Assembly: GCA_949318235.1 (NCBI GenBank)
Contig: OX439137.1
Location: forward strand, 15,646,350-15,710,349
Reading direction: 5' to 3'
Length of the DNA: 64,000 nucleotides
From: Ecdyonurus torrentis
Taxonomy: Eukaryota; Arthropoda; Insecta; Ephemeroptera; Heptageniidae
Shown: positions 40,464-50,486 of the stretch, piece by piece
Numbering within the stretch: the stretch's first letter is position 1
How the letters are laid out: each line of letters begins with the position of its first letter
Position numbers and translations under genes: made by a program
The notes under the pieces: model-generated
Seen by the model: the letters and a program-made list of their open reading frames with translations, nothing else
What the model was told of the DNA's origin: nothing
The model's database searches: none

Positions 40464-43400
40464 ATATCCACAGTGATTTTCTTGTACTTTTTGTAAAATC
40501 ACCAACACTATATAAAATATAGTCATCAGACAAAAACTAAACATTTATACATATTTTATTGCTTTCAAAGATCTAACTGATTATTAAAAATATGTATAAT
40601 AATAATTTGGCGTTATAAAAAATATATTTCAATGATAAAATTGTTGAAGGGTGTTATGACAGTAAAATGTTAAGGTTAATAAAAATATTTGCTTAGTTAA
40701 GAGGCATCTGCAATGAAAGCTTTTTATAGTTGATATTGTTGTACAGTATAATAAAAGCAAGCTATATATGAACCTACCATTCATATTGTAAAAAACAGGT
40801 GGATTTCTAGGACTTCGACATGGTAATGCCAAACTATCATCCAATAAATCTGTAAGAGTAAGTGCTGTTTAGATACAAATACAATCATACAGTGCAAAAG
40901 AATTACTATTGAAATTATATCATACTATAATATGCTAAAGTAAAAACACTCAAAAAAATAATAAAAGAAAATGAACAAAATTGTACAATACATGCTGTTT
41001 AATTATATTTGTTTCAAGATTTTCTTTTTCAAAAGTAATGATTATCATTTAGCATGTAATAGCCTTGCAGTTTTTTTAAAATTTGAATTCCAAATGTTTA
41101 TTATTTATATAATCATTTTATGTACCATTTATGATAGAATTAAAAGAAAAGGATAAAGGAAGCAAGTAAGGACCTTACTAAAGTCAAGTACTATGTCTTG
41201 TAGCTTGGTGAAAATCTTGCTAGCACATAGATATTAAAGCCCTTGTCAACTTTCTTTTTTATCATTTAGAATACTAGACTGATGATTAACATACCTTAAT
41301 ATCCATGAATTAGACACCAACACATTGATTTTGTATTTATTTTCGTTTATTTTCCTTTTTACGGTTATATCACGTATCTGACGTCACAATGTACCGATGG
41401 GGCCGTGATAGGGGTAAAGAACTTGAGGGAGGGGCTTAAATTTATCACGTGACCAGAGCGGTGACTGTGATTGGCGGCGGAACATTGTAACGTCAGATAC
41501 GTGATATAACGGCAAAAAGGAAAATAAACAAAAATAAATACAAAATCAACGTGATGGTGTCTAATTCATGGATATTAAGGTATGGTAATTATCAATCTAG
41601 TATTATTACAAATGATAAAAAAGTAAGTTGACAAGGGCTTTAAGTATGAGTATGTGTGTGCCTCTATCAATCTATTCATGGAGAAACTATGAATTATGAT
41701 TTTTCTCTGATTTTCTCCGAATTATGATTTTTCTCTGATTTTCTCCATTTTCTGTCTGTATGGACTGAAGAAAGCACACAAATGTATTGAATATCTTAGA
41801 GTTTAGAGCTAAAAGCTATCCAATATGAGTTGGCTATCTCTGTGCTAGCAATATTTTCACCAAGCTATCAGATTCTCTTTACTATTGTAAGGCCCTTACT
41901 TGATTTCTTCAATTATTACTTTTCTCATACTTCACCATGATTGTTTATTTTTTTCAATACATTCCATTTTACCAAATCAAGGGCTACGAGGTATTTTGGT
42001 ACTACTGTAATATCCACGGGTGCAATTTTGCCACATCTGCATTCTCCATGCTCCTCTCTTTTGAAACATCTTCATACGTTTAGCCTGCACAGATGTGCCA
42101 TTAGTAGGCATGGCAGAGATTACACATGTGCCAAAATTGCACTCGAGGAGATTGCAGTAGTACCAAAATGCTGCGTAGCCCTCGATATACGATATAAAAA
42201 ACACAGCAATACTGGCAAGAAAATACTAAATTGCAGCCAAATGCAGAAACCAATTAAACCACTATCGTACTATTTAAAATATAATAGTAAGAATATACAA
42301 TAACCTTTACTTAATAATTTAAATCTAACCTGGCCCTGAATTATAAATTCAGCTTCATGAAATAATTAGTTTTCTTTTCAAATTCACAATTTTTCTTCTA
42401 GCAATTTTTCTCCATGCTTCACAAAAGCTACTAAAAGCACCTGTAATTTTTCTCAACCATGCAATAAATGCACAAATAATAAACGTTTTCTTGTTTGAGT
42501 TTGAATAATCATATCGATTTGTGGCCGAACATGTAAAACCGAGTGCAAGTACGCCCTTTGTTGTACTAGACGAAAATGCAAGTACGCCCTTTGTTGTACT
42601 GGACAAAAATACAAGTACGCCTTTTGCAAGACGACCTTGAAATGCAAGTACGTCCTTTGGGCGCGGCCACGGCGATATGCAGTTATAAATAGCACAAATA
42701 TTAATTTGAAGCATATGATACTATTTGTAGCTCTGTATTGGTCAACATGCTCACTATAACATGTTTATCTGTTTTATTTTAACAGTAGGCCTATCAAAAA
42801 TAACAACTTATATTCTTTTACTAGGATCTAATATAACGTAAATCAAATTTGATGTGTGTACGTAAAATAACATAAAATGCATAGATGAGCCCTTTTTAAC
42901 TTTTTTTTTTTTTTAATTCTATGTCCTACTATGTTTACATTATGGGTATATGTATTATTATATATATATATTTTTTTTTTTACATTATAGTTTTGTAATA
43001 ATGGGCTTTTTACAAAGCCGTTCTTTGACTTTACCACTAGACAACTTCAGGTTAAAACTCCAGTAAGGCTTTACCATTTAAAATAATAAATGACCGGGCA
43101 TGTTAAATTAACATGGTTATACTCCTTTTCTTAGAGTCTTAAGTACTATACATATGGCGCGTAAATTTGATGCGTGTCAATGGATAATCAAAGTTGAAAC
43201 AATGTAAAAAAAAAAAAAAAAAAAAAAAAAATGGAACCTTTTGCATTTCTTTTTTTTTTTTTTTAAATTACATGTGAATGGCACCATTTGTTTACACTGT
43301 TCCAACTTTGTTTATACGTCAACACACGTTGAAGCACTTCAAATTTACGCGTCATGTGAATAATACTTTATGTGTTGAATATCTCTGAGCTAGCAACATT

Positions 43401-44411
43401 TTTCACCTCACTACCAGGACTCTCTTAACTATGGAAAGTCCCTGGCTGGTTTCCTATATCCTTAACTTACGATTTATTTTACCCAAATGCATTTTCCCCC
43501 CTCCCCCCTGAATTAATAGAATACAAACAAGTGGTCATAATTTAAAGTAAATTTGCACCTCCCCCCCCTCCCCCTCCCCATATATGTATTTTTATTCCCT
43601 TCAAGTCATGACAAATCTTTCATTTTTGTGAAAATATAATTTTTATATATATTTACACTAGTACATACACTAGTGAAATATGTAATAAAATATTTCAATC
43701 TACTACATCCATACTGTGCTAACTGAATCACTGGTCAAATTCTGATAGCCTGTTGTAGGAAACTCAGGTAATCTACTACATTTACTACGATGTTAAACGG
43801 GATGATGATTCCTATAATTGTCTATAATACCCCTGCATTTAATATTAATGGGTGGAAAGGCCCAAACTGTACAGACACAGACAGGCATGTTATTACCCGT
43901 TATGCGGTGCATGGTTTCCACCATGTAATCTGTCAGATAAAAGAATATCACGAGTGTAATGATAAATGTGTATGTTTGTTATGTGGTGGCCTATGTACTA
44001 GGTACCACTTACTTCATTGTCCATCTCGGACCCTATCATTAAGTCAATATGCAAAAATGTAGACCTATATATGTATAAGTACACCTTGGTGTTTAATAAA
44101 TAAAATAATAATAATAATAATTGTCATTATGGTGTTACATAATTTTAAAGCTATCTGCAGCTACAAGACACTCAAAGCTCAAAAATACACAAAAACAAGC
44201 CCCCCCCCCCCCTACTTTTCATTCCATACTTATAATGCCAAAAATTAGGTAAATTTTAAATACTCTGTCCCTATTTTTATTTTACTCTTTATATATGGTT
44301 TGTATTTTATAGTAGTTCAGTACTTCAACTGCATTCTCCAACTAATATATGAATGAGTATCGGTACTTTTGCTCCTTTTAAAATTCAAAATTCAAAATTT
44401 CAAATTCAAAT

Positions 44412-44447
<36 letters not shown>

Positions 44448-46527
44448 ACAGCAATAATTTGAGCTAGCCAAACAAATAGGAAATCAGTGCAGTTCATACA
44501 TAACACCATCTCATGCAAGCCACTAAAAAATATAATTTCATATGCACACAAGAAAAGCTAATGCCTTGGCAAAAATAATTAGGCACTAAGAATAATTTTA
44601 AAAAATAATAATAATAATAAAAAGCAGAAAAAAAAAGTCCTTGAATGCATAAAAGGATGGAAAATTAGGGGTCCATATCAATGTTGTTACGGAAAATATA
44701 TATGGATCTCATTTTTTGTCAAGGCAAGTAAAACGTCTCTCTCTCTCTCTCTCTCTTTGTTATGGCAATCAAAATGTGTAACTTGGAGCACCATCTGCAT
44801 TATGTACGACCAGAGAAGAGATACACATTTTGCCATGACAAAGAAACGAGATGCATATTTTGCTTATCGTGACAAAAAACGAGATACCTACACAGTTTAC
44901 TTCATGTGATAAAAAACGCGATACATATATTTTCCGCTACAACATCGATGAGTTTTACCCATGCTCCCGTAATTGAACAGTGTGCTCCAGTGCTTCACCA
45001 AGACATACATACTTAATACTACAGAGCACCAAAATATACATATAATGCAAGGTAACTTATAAGAAAATAAGTACTGTAATCACAATTTACATTGTTTATT
45101 TTATAGCCTGCCTTTAGTCATCGTAACCTAAATAGCAAAAATTCCTTGTGACCTGCACCAATCATAAGGCAAGAACCACTGTTTATGCAGTATGATGTGT
45201 GTGTGTCATGGCATGACATATGAATGATACATATAGTCATACATATACATGTAATACGTATTACTTACCCACTCTACATAAGGCTGGACTTTCAATAGCT
45301 TCTGATTGAATTTCATCTGATAAAACGAATTCATCATCTGTAACTATAATCAAATGGTTAACTACATAGGTGAGAATCAACTGAATCAATTTTTATCATA
45401 ATGTGAATATGTATGTATGTACTAGATAAGAATATGTTGGCTAATATCGCGGCACCGCGGCTATACATACGGGGTGCGGGGGGGGGGGGGGGGGGGGCAT
45501 TAGATTATGAATAACATCACAAGTATGTAATGCATGTGATAGTATCTTAAAGGCGTAGAACATCTTGAACAAAAAAAGTTGCGTAATATCCTAACAAACC
45601 TGAAAATCAACGTTGATTTGGCCGGAATCATTTATTTCTAATTGATTTTTCATTCACAAAATGCCACTGCCGGTCACTGACGTCACAGCTCGCCCGGTTT
45701 ACTTGCGCGTGGACCAGGCGAGCTGTGACGTCAGTGACCGGCAGCGGCATTTATTGAATGGAAAATAAATCAGAAATCAATGACTCCGGCGAAATCAATG
45801 TGGATTTTCAGGTTTGTTAGGATATTACGCAACTTTTTTGTTCAAGGTGTTCTACGCCTTTAACTGTACAATACTGTATGTATGATATGTAGTATGGTCG
45901 GGAACCAGTAGTTGGCACCCTAATGGTAGTTTCAGTCACTCTTTACCTATTTTTAAGCATTTTATTCTATTCAATATATCATTATAAAAATTTGCAGGGA
46001 TGATAATTGTTAAATTTGATCTCATCCTGTGCAAATAGCAACATTTTAATTAATAATTAAAGTTGCCAGATGCCCGTTCTCACTTTGTTGGCAGGAGGAC
46101 CCAATTGTTGGCAGGGTCGGGAACTTAGTTGTTGGCAGGCGCATACATAATTATATAGTACATACATAGTACATACATACATAGGAGATATCATAAAAGG
46201 GTGGCAGACACAGTATGTATTTACATCACATCATTTACACGTATGTATGTATAATGTATCTTAACATTAATAGTTGCTTGCAATATATTTCGGACAACCC
46301 AATACATATAACTGTAAACTTAAAGCAAAAAGTGTTCTAGAATCATACAGAACAAATAGTAGCCCATAGCATAGCGGAGCAGCGAGTATCCTTGAAAGGG
46401 GGAAGGTACGAACAATAAGATACGATTTTTGCTGTTATTAAGCTTATCTCATGCTTACTTTGAAATGCTGTTTATGAACCATACACTTATGTTTCAATAT
46501 ATATTTACCTTCTTGCGATATCATCAT
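27755..46527 (-). CDS. BRCA2: BRCA2 orthologue (six-exon gene model, about 2,679 aa)
   Basis: Model: 46527-46509, 45337-45269, 40849-40778, 38633-38434, 37449-30825, 28809-27755. All junctions are GT-AG, phases match and the total is 8,040 nt, divisible by three. BRCA2 loads RAD51 onto single-stranded DNA in homologous recombination. Visible parts: an N-terminal S-W-S-S-S-L-A-T-P block (about residues 85-93) as in vertebrate BRCA2; about 16 BRC repeats between residues about 864 and 1,870; a DNA-binding domain from about residue 2,009 (helical domain, OB1, OB2 with tower insertion, OB3); and a tail ending K-V-N-S-P-P-M. Human BRCA2 is 3,418 aa with 8 BRC repeats, so this protein is shorter yet has twice the repeats. 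The first exon is the least certain part; no human-like PALB2-binding W-F-E-E-L motif was found. A family C MITE and a hammerhead ribozyme lie in introns. Confidence 0.93.
29385..30000. mobile_element. Family I repeat fragments
   Basis: The block ACCAGCAAGGGCCTTACCA with nearby CAGTAGAAGT (about 29,402-29,436) is mirrored by ACTTCTACTGTGG then TAAGGCCCTTGCTGGTTTTT (29,923-29,956), followed by CTAACCGCGATGGTTTTTTC (29,980-29,999). The same blocks recur near 28,950, 41,165, 41,895, 43,440, 53,130, 54,070, 55,290 and 56,560-56,750, so this is an abundant dispersed family with inverted ends. No coding capacity. Confidence 0.6.
30394..30766. mobile_element. TTAA-flanked palindromic MITE, family C copy 1
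   Basis: TTAA at 30,390-30,393 and 30,767-30,770. Arms begin AGCCCTTGTCAACTTAC and end GTAACTTGACAAGGACT. The inner arms carry AACGGTTATTTCACG and CATCTGACGTCACAATGTAC with their complements, and the centre holds a GC-richer loop. Close relative of 41,238-41,639. piggyBac-like by target site. Confidence 0.85.
30825..37449 (-). CDS. BRCA2: BRCA2 giant exon: BRC repeats, helical domain, OB1, tower start
   Basis: Single 6,625-bp exon (2,208 codons plus 1 nt), acceptor CCATAG at 37,450, donor CTGTAG|GTTAGT at 30,825. The first long stretch is acidic and disordered, with two similar L-N-(Q/R)-P-K-S-P plus basic-cluster segments. Sixteen BRC motifs begin at about residues 864, 924, 1106, 1238, 1392, 1447, 1489, 1527, 1569, 1607, 1649, 1689, 1739, 1771 (degenerate), 1811 and 1849; the consensus is FQGFATASGKKVDIS then AILAAKKRFAE, matching the RAD51-mimicking F-x-T-A and the C-terminal amphipathic segment. 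The 3' part encodes the helical domain (GGWVRNHYRWIIWKLASIER, compare human W-x-x-N-H-Y-x-W-I-x-W-K-L-A) and OB1 (LTDNWYCIKTKID, IHGAEF, LKISTNSTRRARW, LGFY). It merges what vertebrates split over many exons. Confidence 0.97.
32625..33473 (-). repeat. Coding higher-order repeat: BRC 6-12, 240-bp dimer period
   Basis: Seven near-identical BRC units start at 33471, 33345, 33231, 33105, 32991, 32865 and 32745. Spacings are 126, 114, 126, 114, 126 and 120 bp, so alternate units repeat exactly every 240 bp (a two-unit supra-repeat of 80 codons). Odd and even units share linker variants (EETTSEEIQPAK-like versus EAETTxEEIQPPK-like). This is the signature of unequal exchange of dimers. Confidence 0.95.
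38045..38400. mobile_element. Palindromic MITE, family J copy 2
   Basis: Lies in the BRCA2 intron between exons 38,434-38,633 and 30,825-37,449. The left part has TAATGAGGAAGACTAAAG, GGGGGTAATTTTATT and GAGGACATTGTTCAGAAT, as in copies at 870 and 61,796, and a poly-A run at 38,170-38,197 interrupts the arm. The right arm is more decayed. Confidence 0.55.
38434..38633 (-). CDS. BRCA2: BRCA2 exon with conserved W-S-S-S-L-A-T-P block
   Basis: Acceptor CTATTTCAG at 38,634, donor ACAAAG|GTATGA at 38,434; 200 nt (2 + 66 codons), ending phase 0 into the giant exon. It encodes ADISWSSSLATPCTTT, nearly identical to human D-P-D-M-S-W-S-S-S-L-A-T-P-P around residues 189-200, a segment whose serine/threonines are reported PLK1 sites. 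This firmly links the N-terminal exons to BRCA2. Confidence 0.93.
38966..39010 (-). ncRNA. Type I hammerhead ribozyme with minimal stem III
   Basis: Minus-strand order: stem I strand GCCUUA (39,010-39,005), core CUGAUGA (39,004-38,998), stem II GUCC/GGAC closed by an 8-nt loop, core GAAA (38,981-38,978), a two-base-pair stem III (A-U and C-G) closed by a 2-nt CG loop, cleavage triplet GUC (38,974-38,972) and stem I return strand UAAGGC (38,971-38,966). Every catalytic-core base is canonical and both stems pair perfectly; cleavage is predicted between 38,972 and 38,971. Type I hammerheads with such a short stem III are known from Penelope-like retroelements and metazoan retrozymes. It lies in a BRCA2 intron in the sense orientation. 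Confidence 0.92.
39094..39101 (-). promoter_or_regulatory. TATA box upstream of the hammerhead
   Basis: TATAAAAA on the minus strand, flanked by CG-rich sequence (GCGTATAAAAACGCGG), about 84 bp upstream of the first stem I base. A start ~30 bp downstream would put the ribozyme near the 5' end of the transcript. Confidence 0.45.
39681..39973. mobile_element. Fold-back element with 33-bp subrepeats, family F copy 1
   Basis: Palindrome with ends ATATTGATTGTGTTGCGAAC / GTTCGCAACACAATCAATAT. Each arm is built of about 3.5 tandem 33-bp subrepeats of the form CAATATGTGTATCTCG, TTTTTTGTCA, then GCTAAG. The centre is AATGGAGATGGCG. Poly-T of about 43 bp follows at 39,986. Lies in the BRCA2 intron between exons 40,778-40,849 and 38,434-38,633. 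Long frames on both strands are by-products of the subrepeats. Confidence 0.85.
40778..40849 (-). CDS. BRCA2: BRCA2 small N-terminal exon (72 bp)
   Basis: Acceptor CTCTTACAG at 40,850 and donor ATGAATG|GTAGGT at 40,778. Phase 2-in, 1-out, giving LLDDSLALPCRSPRNPPVFY and joining in frame to the S-W-S-S-S-L-A-T-P exon. Assignment rests on phase continuity and position. Confidence 0.8.
41238..41639. mobile_element. TTAA-flanked palindromic MITE, family C copy 2
   Basis: TTAA at 41,234-41,237 and 41,640-41,643; termini AGCCCTTGTCAAC ... GTTGACAAGGGCT are perfect complements. The arms share the ATCTGACGTCACAATGTACC, CACGTGACCAGAGCGGTGAC-type and ATTGGCGG blocks with 30,394-30,766. Intronic to BRCA2. 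Confidence 0.85.
41977..42186. mobile_element. Palindromic MITE, family G copy 2
   Basis: Inverted ends: AGGGCTACGAGGTATTTTGG then TACTACTG at the left, and CAGTAGTACCAAAATG then CTGCGTAGCCCT at the right. Related to 27,060-27,385. Frames on both strands across it are not genes. Confidence 0.7.
42545..42660. repeat. 33-bp minisatellite, about 3.5 copies
   Basis: Units start at 42,545, 42,578, 42,611 and 42,644, each beginning GCAAGTACGCCCTTTG or a close variant and spaced exactly 33 bp. The unit is a multiple of three without stops, so frames through it appear as 11-residue repeats. Confidence 0.9.
42661..45268. other. BRCA2 intron sequence, repeats only
   Basis: The intron between exons 45,269-45,337 and 40,778-40,849. 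It contains family I fragments (about 43,385-43,490), a C-rich tract (43,495-43,580), (TTCAAAA)-like short repeats (44,378-44,415), a family F copy (44,690-44,950) and homopolymers. The 90-codon cysteine-rich plus-strand frame at 43,790-44,062 is noted separately as unsupported. Confidence 0.5.
44690..44950. mobile_element. Fold-back element, family F copy 2 (decayed)
   Basis: Repeated AAACGAGATACACATTTTGC-type subrepeats and a terminal AACATCGATG match family F. A CT microsatellite (44,736-44,757) has expanded within the left arm. Confidence 0.7.
45269..45337 (-). CDS. BRCA2: BRCA2 small N-terminal exon (69 bp)
   Basis: Acceptor TAGTTACAG at 45,338 and donor GAGTGG|GTAAGT at 45,269. Only the phase 2-in/1-out frame stays open into the next exon, giving DEFVLSDEIQSEAIESPALC. 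The S-E-x-I-E-S-P-A-L segment weakly resembles human L-S-E-S-P-V-V-L. Confidence 0.72.
45470..45498. repeat. Poly(G) tract
   Basis: GGGGTGC followed by about 20 consecutive G residues. Potential G-quadruplex on the plus strand, that is the non-transcribed strand of BRCA2. Confidence 0.85.
45551..45859. mobile_element. TTAA-flanked fold-back MITE, family B copy 2
   Basis: TTAA at 45,547-45,550 and 45,860-45,863 with termini AGGCGTAGAACA ... TGTTCTACGCCT, perfect complements. The arms pair over their full length and carry TGACGTCA on both sides (45,678-45,685; 45,726-45,733) of a CG-rich loop. Diverged relative of 9,866-10,176. Lies in the first BRCA2 intron of this model. Confidence 0.88.
46509..46527 (-). 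CDS. BRCA2: Candidate BRCA2 first coding exon (ATG)
   Basis: ATGATGATATCGCAAGAAG followed by the donor GTAAATAT. An in-frame TAA sits 6 bp upstream of the ATG, and the single leftover G completes codon phase with the next exon. An acceptor-like TTTTTTTAG 19 bp upstream of the ATG means the true exon may begin there, with an untranslated exon further up. A chance fit is possible (about one in three for phase alone). Confidence 0.42.
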
Positions 46528-46893
46528 TATTTAATTAAAAATCACTAAAAAAAAATAATGAGACCCAACTCTACAAATGGGCTCCATGTGTTTTTTTACC
46601 GCGCACTGATCGGAAAACAATTGAATAACAAAAATCGCATAAAAAAGCGCTAAAATTTAAAAAAGGACAAGAAAAGAAAAAAAGCGGAAAAAAAGTTTAT
46701 ATATTATAATCATCTTCTCATGCGAAGTTTATATTATATTATTTCTAAAAATATGAAATAAAATAATAATAGTCATTCATATTATATTACCTAATTATAT
46801 AATTATATTTGAACAAAAGAATTGCAAAGTATATATGTGTTCTCACTTCTCATCAATTTTTAATATTTAAATTAAAAACATTAAAATTTCGGT

Positions 46894-48383
46894 TTCAAAA
46901 TTCAAAATTCAAAATTCAAAATTCTTTATTCATTTCTTTCATCCAACATACATAACACAATAAAATGCATTAGTTTAGGTTATTGCCATAAATGACAATG
47001 TAGAAATGATTGTCAATAACATATACATTTACAAATAAAACAAATAAAGAGAAAACAACATTACAATGTACAAAAATTAAATTTGTATTTAAATTGTGTC
47101 ATCATTCATGTATTCATCAATTGAGTAGTACTGCTTATTTAATAGGAAAACTTTTAGCTCTTTCTTAAATGCTAATAAGTTATTTTGTTTTCTCATATCC
47201 AATGGCAATTTATTATAGATATTTAGACAACTGCAGAAAGGACCTTTATTATACATTTCAGTTCTTTTATATACTTCCAATTTTATTTGTATTTCTAGTA
47301 TTATGATTATGATTTATTTCATGGCTTTTAAAAAACTCAATATTATGTTTAACTTTCATAGCACATTCCATGATAAAAACACAGGGTACAGTTAAAATAT
47401 TTAAAAATTTAAAAAGATCTCTACACTCAGCTCTAAATTTAGCACCACATATTATGCGTATGACTTTTTTTTGTAGTTTAAAGATTCTATTTGCATCGAT
47501 AGAGTTACCCCAGCAAACCACACCATATTTAACATGACAATGAAAATTAGCAAAATACATAGATATTAAACAATCAATTTGACTTTCATGCTTAAGTTCT
47601 CGTATTGCAAAAATTGTAGATGCAAGCTTTTTAGAAATATAATCAATATGCTCACACCATCTTAAATTTTCGTCAATTAATTATTATGCCTAAAAATTTT
47701 GTTTTCTTTGCAATTTTAACGGTTTCAGACTCGCATTTAACTTCATTTAAAGTATCATTTTTATTTCTTAAATTTTGAAATTGTAATATTTCTGTTTTAT
47801 CAACATTTAATTTAAGACCGTTTTGATTAAAATAATTCTTTACCTCAGAGATAAGTGATTTAATATTTTTTGTAAGAATGGTGTTGTTTGGTGCAGTAAC
47901 TTTGAAGTTAGAATCATCAGCATAACCAACAGGATGAACCGAGTCATCAACATGTAATGGGAGGTCATTTATATAAATTAGAAACAGAATTGGGCCCATT
48001 AATGAGCCTTGGATAACAGAATGATTTATAGTTTTATTGTCCGATTTATAATGTACCTCCTTACCATCTTCTAGCTTTGTAATATGAATATATTGTTTTC
48101 TGTCTTTTAAAAAGGATTTTATCCAACTATAACTATTTCCCCTTATCCCATATGATTGAAGTTTTTGTAATAAAATTTCATGATCAACTACATCAAAAGC
48201 TTTTGATAAATCCAAAAAAATACCGGCTGTTTTTTCTTTGCCATCTAAACTTTTTAAAATACTATCTATTAAGTCAAATATTGCTGATTCAGTTGATCTT
48301 TTTTTTCTAAAACCATGGAATGGGATAATGGGAATCCAATTCCTTGACATGTTTTGCAACTCTGAGCACTTTTTGTAGTCCAC
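46894..48383 (-). mobile_element. 5'-truncated, frameshifted non-LTR retrotransposon
   Basis: The minus-strand frame 48,383-47,673 encodes reverse-transcriptase palm motifs: HGFRKKRSTESAIFDL, motif A FLDLSKAFDVVDHE, a motif B region QGSLMGPILFLIYINDL and catalytic YADD. A tandem AATT duplication (about 47,677-47,684) shifts the frame, and the C-terminal domain continues in the next frame (WCEHIDYISKKLA, then 47,560-47,267 and 47,280-47,089). The 3' end is a tail of about four TTTTGAA-like heptamers (46,894-46,924). Everything upstream of the RT palm (endonuclease, ORF1) is missing. Sequence style fits the CR1/Jockey group. A dead copy. Confidence 0.92.
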
Positions 48384-48384
48384 A

Positions 48385-48915
48385 CAACTCTAGCGCCATC
48401 GCATGCGACACTTGAACTACAATGTTAAGCTTACGAAGTTTAATTTGAAGTTCCAGCTAGATGTCACTACTATTGACGCATTGTCATTTCTATTTGACTT
48501 CACGCTAGCATATATATTGGGAGTTGGAAGACATGTGAGGGGCAATGTAGGGAATAATCCAAGAAGCACCTATAGCTGATATGGTAACCGATAAATCCTT
48601 GTCAGTAACTTTTGGTTATGAGCTAACATAAAGCTTTTACTATATAGACCACCTAGGCCTAGACCTGAAACACATATCACACACTCCTATGGATTCCTAC
48701 TAGCTATCAGACCTCTGTATATGGCTTAGACCAACTCTTACTTTTACGACGACAGCACGTCTATATACTATATGAACAAGCAGAGGCAGTCAAAATCTCT
48801 TTATAGTCTAACTGCCAGGCCAATACCTATGCACTATAATAGTAATAATGCACATTCTTAGACATGCTTAGATATATATCACCAGTCAACACCATGACAT
48901 AGTAAAGACTATGGG
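48385..48915. other. Intergenic sequence upstream of BRCA2
   Basis: Moderately complex, non-repetitive sequence between the LINE and a small MITE. No ORF or exon recognised. Confidence 0.4.
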
Positions 48916-48921
48916 ACTGTA

Positions 48922-49073
48922 AAGGAACAACTGTTTTGAGGCCACCTCTAAGCAATTCTGCTCACATTCGCTTCCGTTTTCACTTACTACGCATGCACAG
49001 TACATCAAAATGGAAGCAGTAGGCGAAGTCACTCATATAATTATATAGTTGGCCTCACAACATAGTGTTCCTT
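48922..49073. mobile_element. TA-flanked MITE (AAGGAACA termini)
   Basis: TA at 48,920-48,921 and 49,074-49,075. Inverted ends AAGGAACAACTGTTTTGAGG then CCA / TGGCCTCACAACATAGTGTTC then CTT. About 150 bp, non-coding. TA duplication suggests a Tc1/mariner-type transposase. Confidence 0.72.
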
Positions 49074-49079
49074 TATAAG

Positions 49080-50105
49080 TCAATATCTCTGGTCATCATC
49101 TCCAGCCAGCACTAGTCTGATGACGTAGCCAAGTTGTGGATTGGACAAGTACAATTGCAATCCACAGGTGAAAAATCTGTGGTTTACTGCAATGCTAGCC
49201 ACTATACACCACAGTGACAGGTTGTATAATAAAACAAAATTAAATTTTAGATTTTAATATCACTTTTTATTATTTTTATTTATTTATGGCCAGCCCAAAT
49301 CTTGCATAAAATATATATTTTTAACACACTTGTAAAGAACATTATTTAAATTATAATTATGTATATATCCATAACTATATATCAAACTAGATTTGATTTT
49401 AAATTTAAAATATTTACTTTTTTTTTCCACTCAATAAATTTTAAAATCTCACATCACTAAAATATACTAAGAATGTCTTTTTCTTTGATTCAAATCACAT
49501 GCATAATTATGATTATAACAGACTGTTTTTTTAATTAACACACATATCTAAATATAACAAATATACAAAATCACTTTTTGAAATAAATTTTATACATATA
49601 CAAAAATAATAAAAACATTATTGTAGATTCCACGCAATTCAAGAATGTTTGGGGAAAAAAATTCTAGTTCAAAAAACAAAATTATACTGAAAATAGAAAT
49701 TAAATTCCATAACATAATATGCTAATACATCTGCCAAACTTTGGCAACTTGTAGACATAAATCCAGGTAATTTAATCTGGACTATATTAAAAATTAATAA
49801 AAATACAATATAGATGACATCGGCTCGGTAGAAGCATATAATAGTTACTAAAATTAATTAACAATATAATTATATACAAAGAAATATATAATTAACAATT
49901 ACAATCATGATAAATTCAAAGATACAAAGCAACTATGTATATATACAGAATTTAATATTATTTATTAAAAATTATTGTAGTTTCATGGTGTGAATTTATG
50001 TATGAGCTAGACTCTATTATTTAAGTTTTATGGTAAAATTACTTTTTAATTTCCAGAGTATTTCAGTTGTTAAGATTATAGTATAAAACTATTGCATAAA
50101 AGGAA
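49080..50105. other. Non-coding AT-rich stretch
   Basis: No gene, no clear repeat family seen. Confidence 0.4.
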
Positions 50106-50109
50106 TGTA

Positions 50110-50229
50110 CAGCTCTGGCCAAAAGTTTAAGAACTGGGCAGCAGCAGCTGCAGCGTTTTCCCATAAAGATAACATAGTGTCGTTGCGGTTAACCTATACA
50201 AATCATTCTCAAACTTTTGGCCAGAGCTG
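50110..50229. mobile_element. Tc1/mariner-like MITE, 120 bp
   Basis: Termini CAGCTCTGGCCAAAAGTTT ... AAACTTTTGGCCAGAGCTG flanked by TA (50,108-50,109 and 50,230-50,231). The CTGGCCAAAA signature is typical of Tc1-family ends. Internal sequence includes a CAGCAGCAGCTGCAGC patch. Confidence 0.88.
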
Positions 50230-50299
50230 TAACTGTCTTTTTTATACGATTTGGAGCAATTCTTTGTTTTTATATAACATAACAATTTTATTTACATTG

Positions 50300-50335
<36 letters not shown>

Positions 50336-50486
50336 CTGTATATTTATTGCTCCTTTGTTATTATTATTATTTTTGCATACCTTTTTAAATAAATTTTAAG
50401 GCACAATAACAATCAATTCTTTACTTTGAGTAAGTGTATGCCTCTGTTAATATGTGAGCATTGATATTATTTTAGTGTATATTATC

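Noticed and set aside
43790..44062. 90-codon plus-strand frame with many Cys/His (CNDKCVCLLCGGLC) followed by AATAAA
   Set aside because: Interesting composition, but it lies in antisense inside a BRCA2 intron with no recognisable zinc-finger spacing, no splice partner and no family match. RNA evidence would be needed.
44378..44430. AATTCAAA-type repeats as a second LINE 3' tail
   Set aside because: Similar to the tail at 46,894-46,924, but no LINE body sequence was recognisable beside it, so it may be simple sequence.
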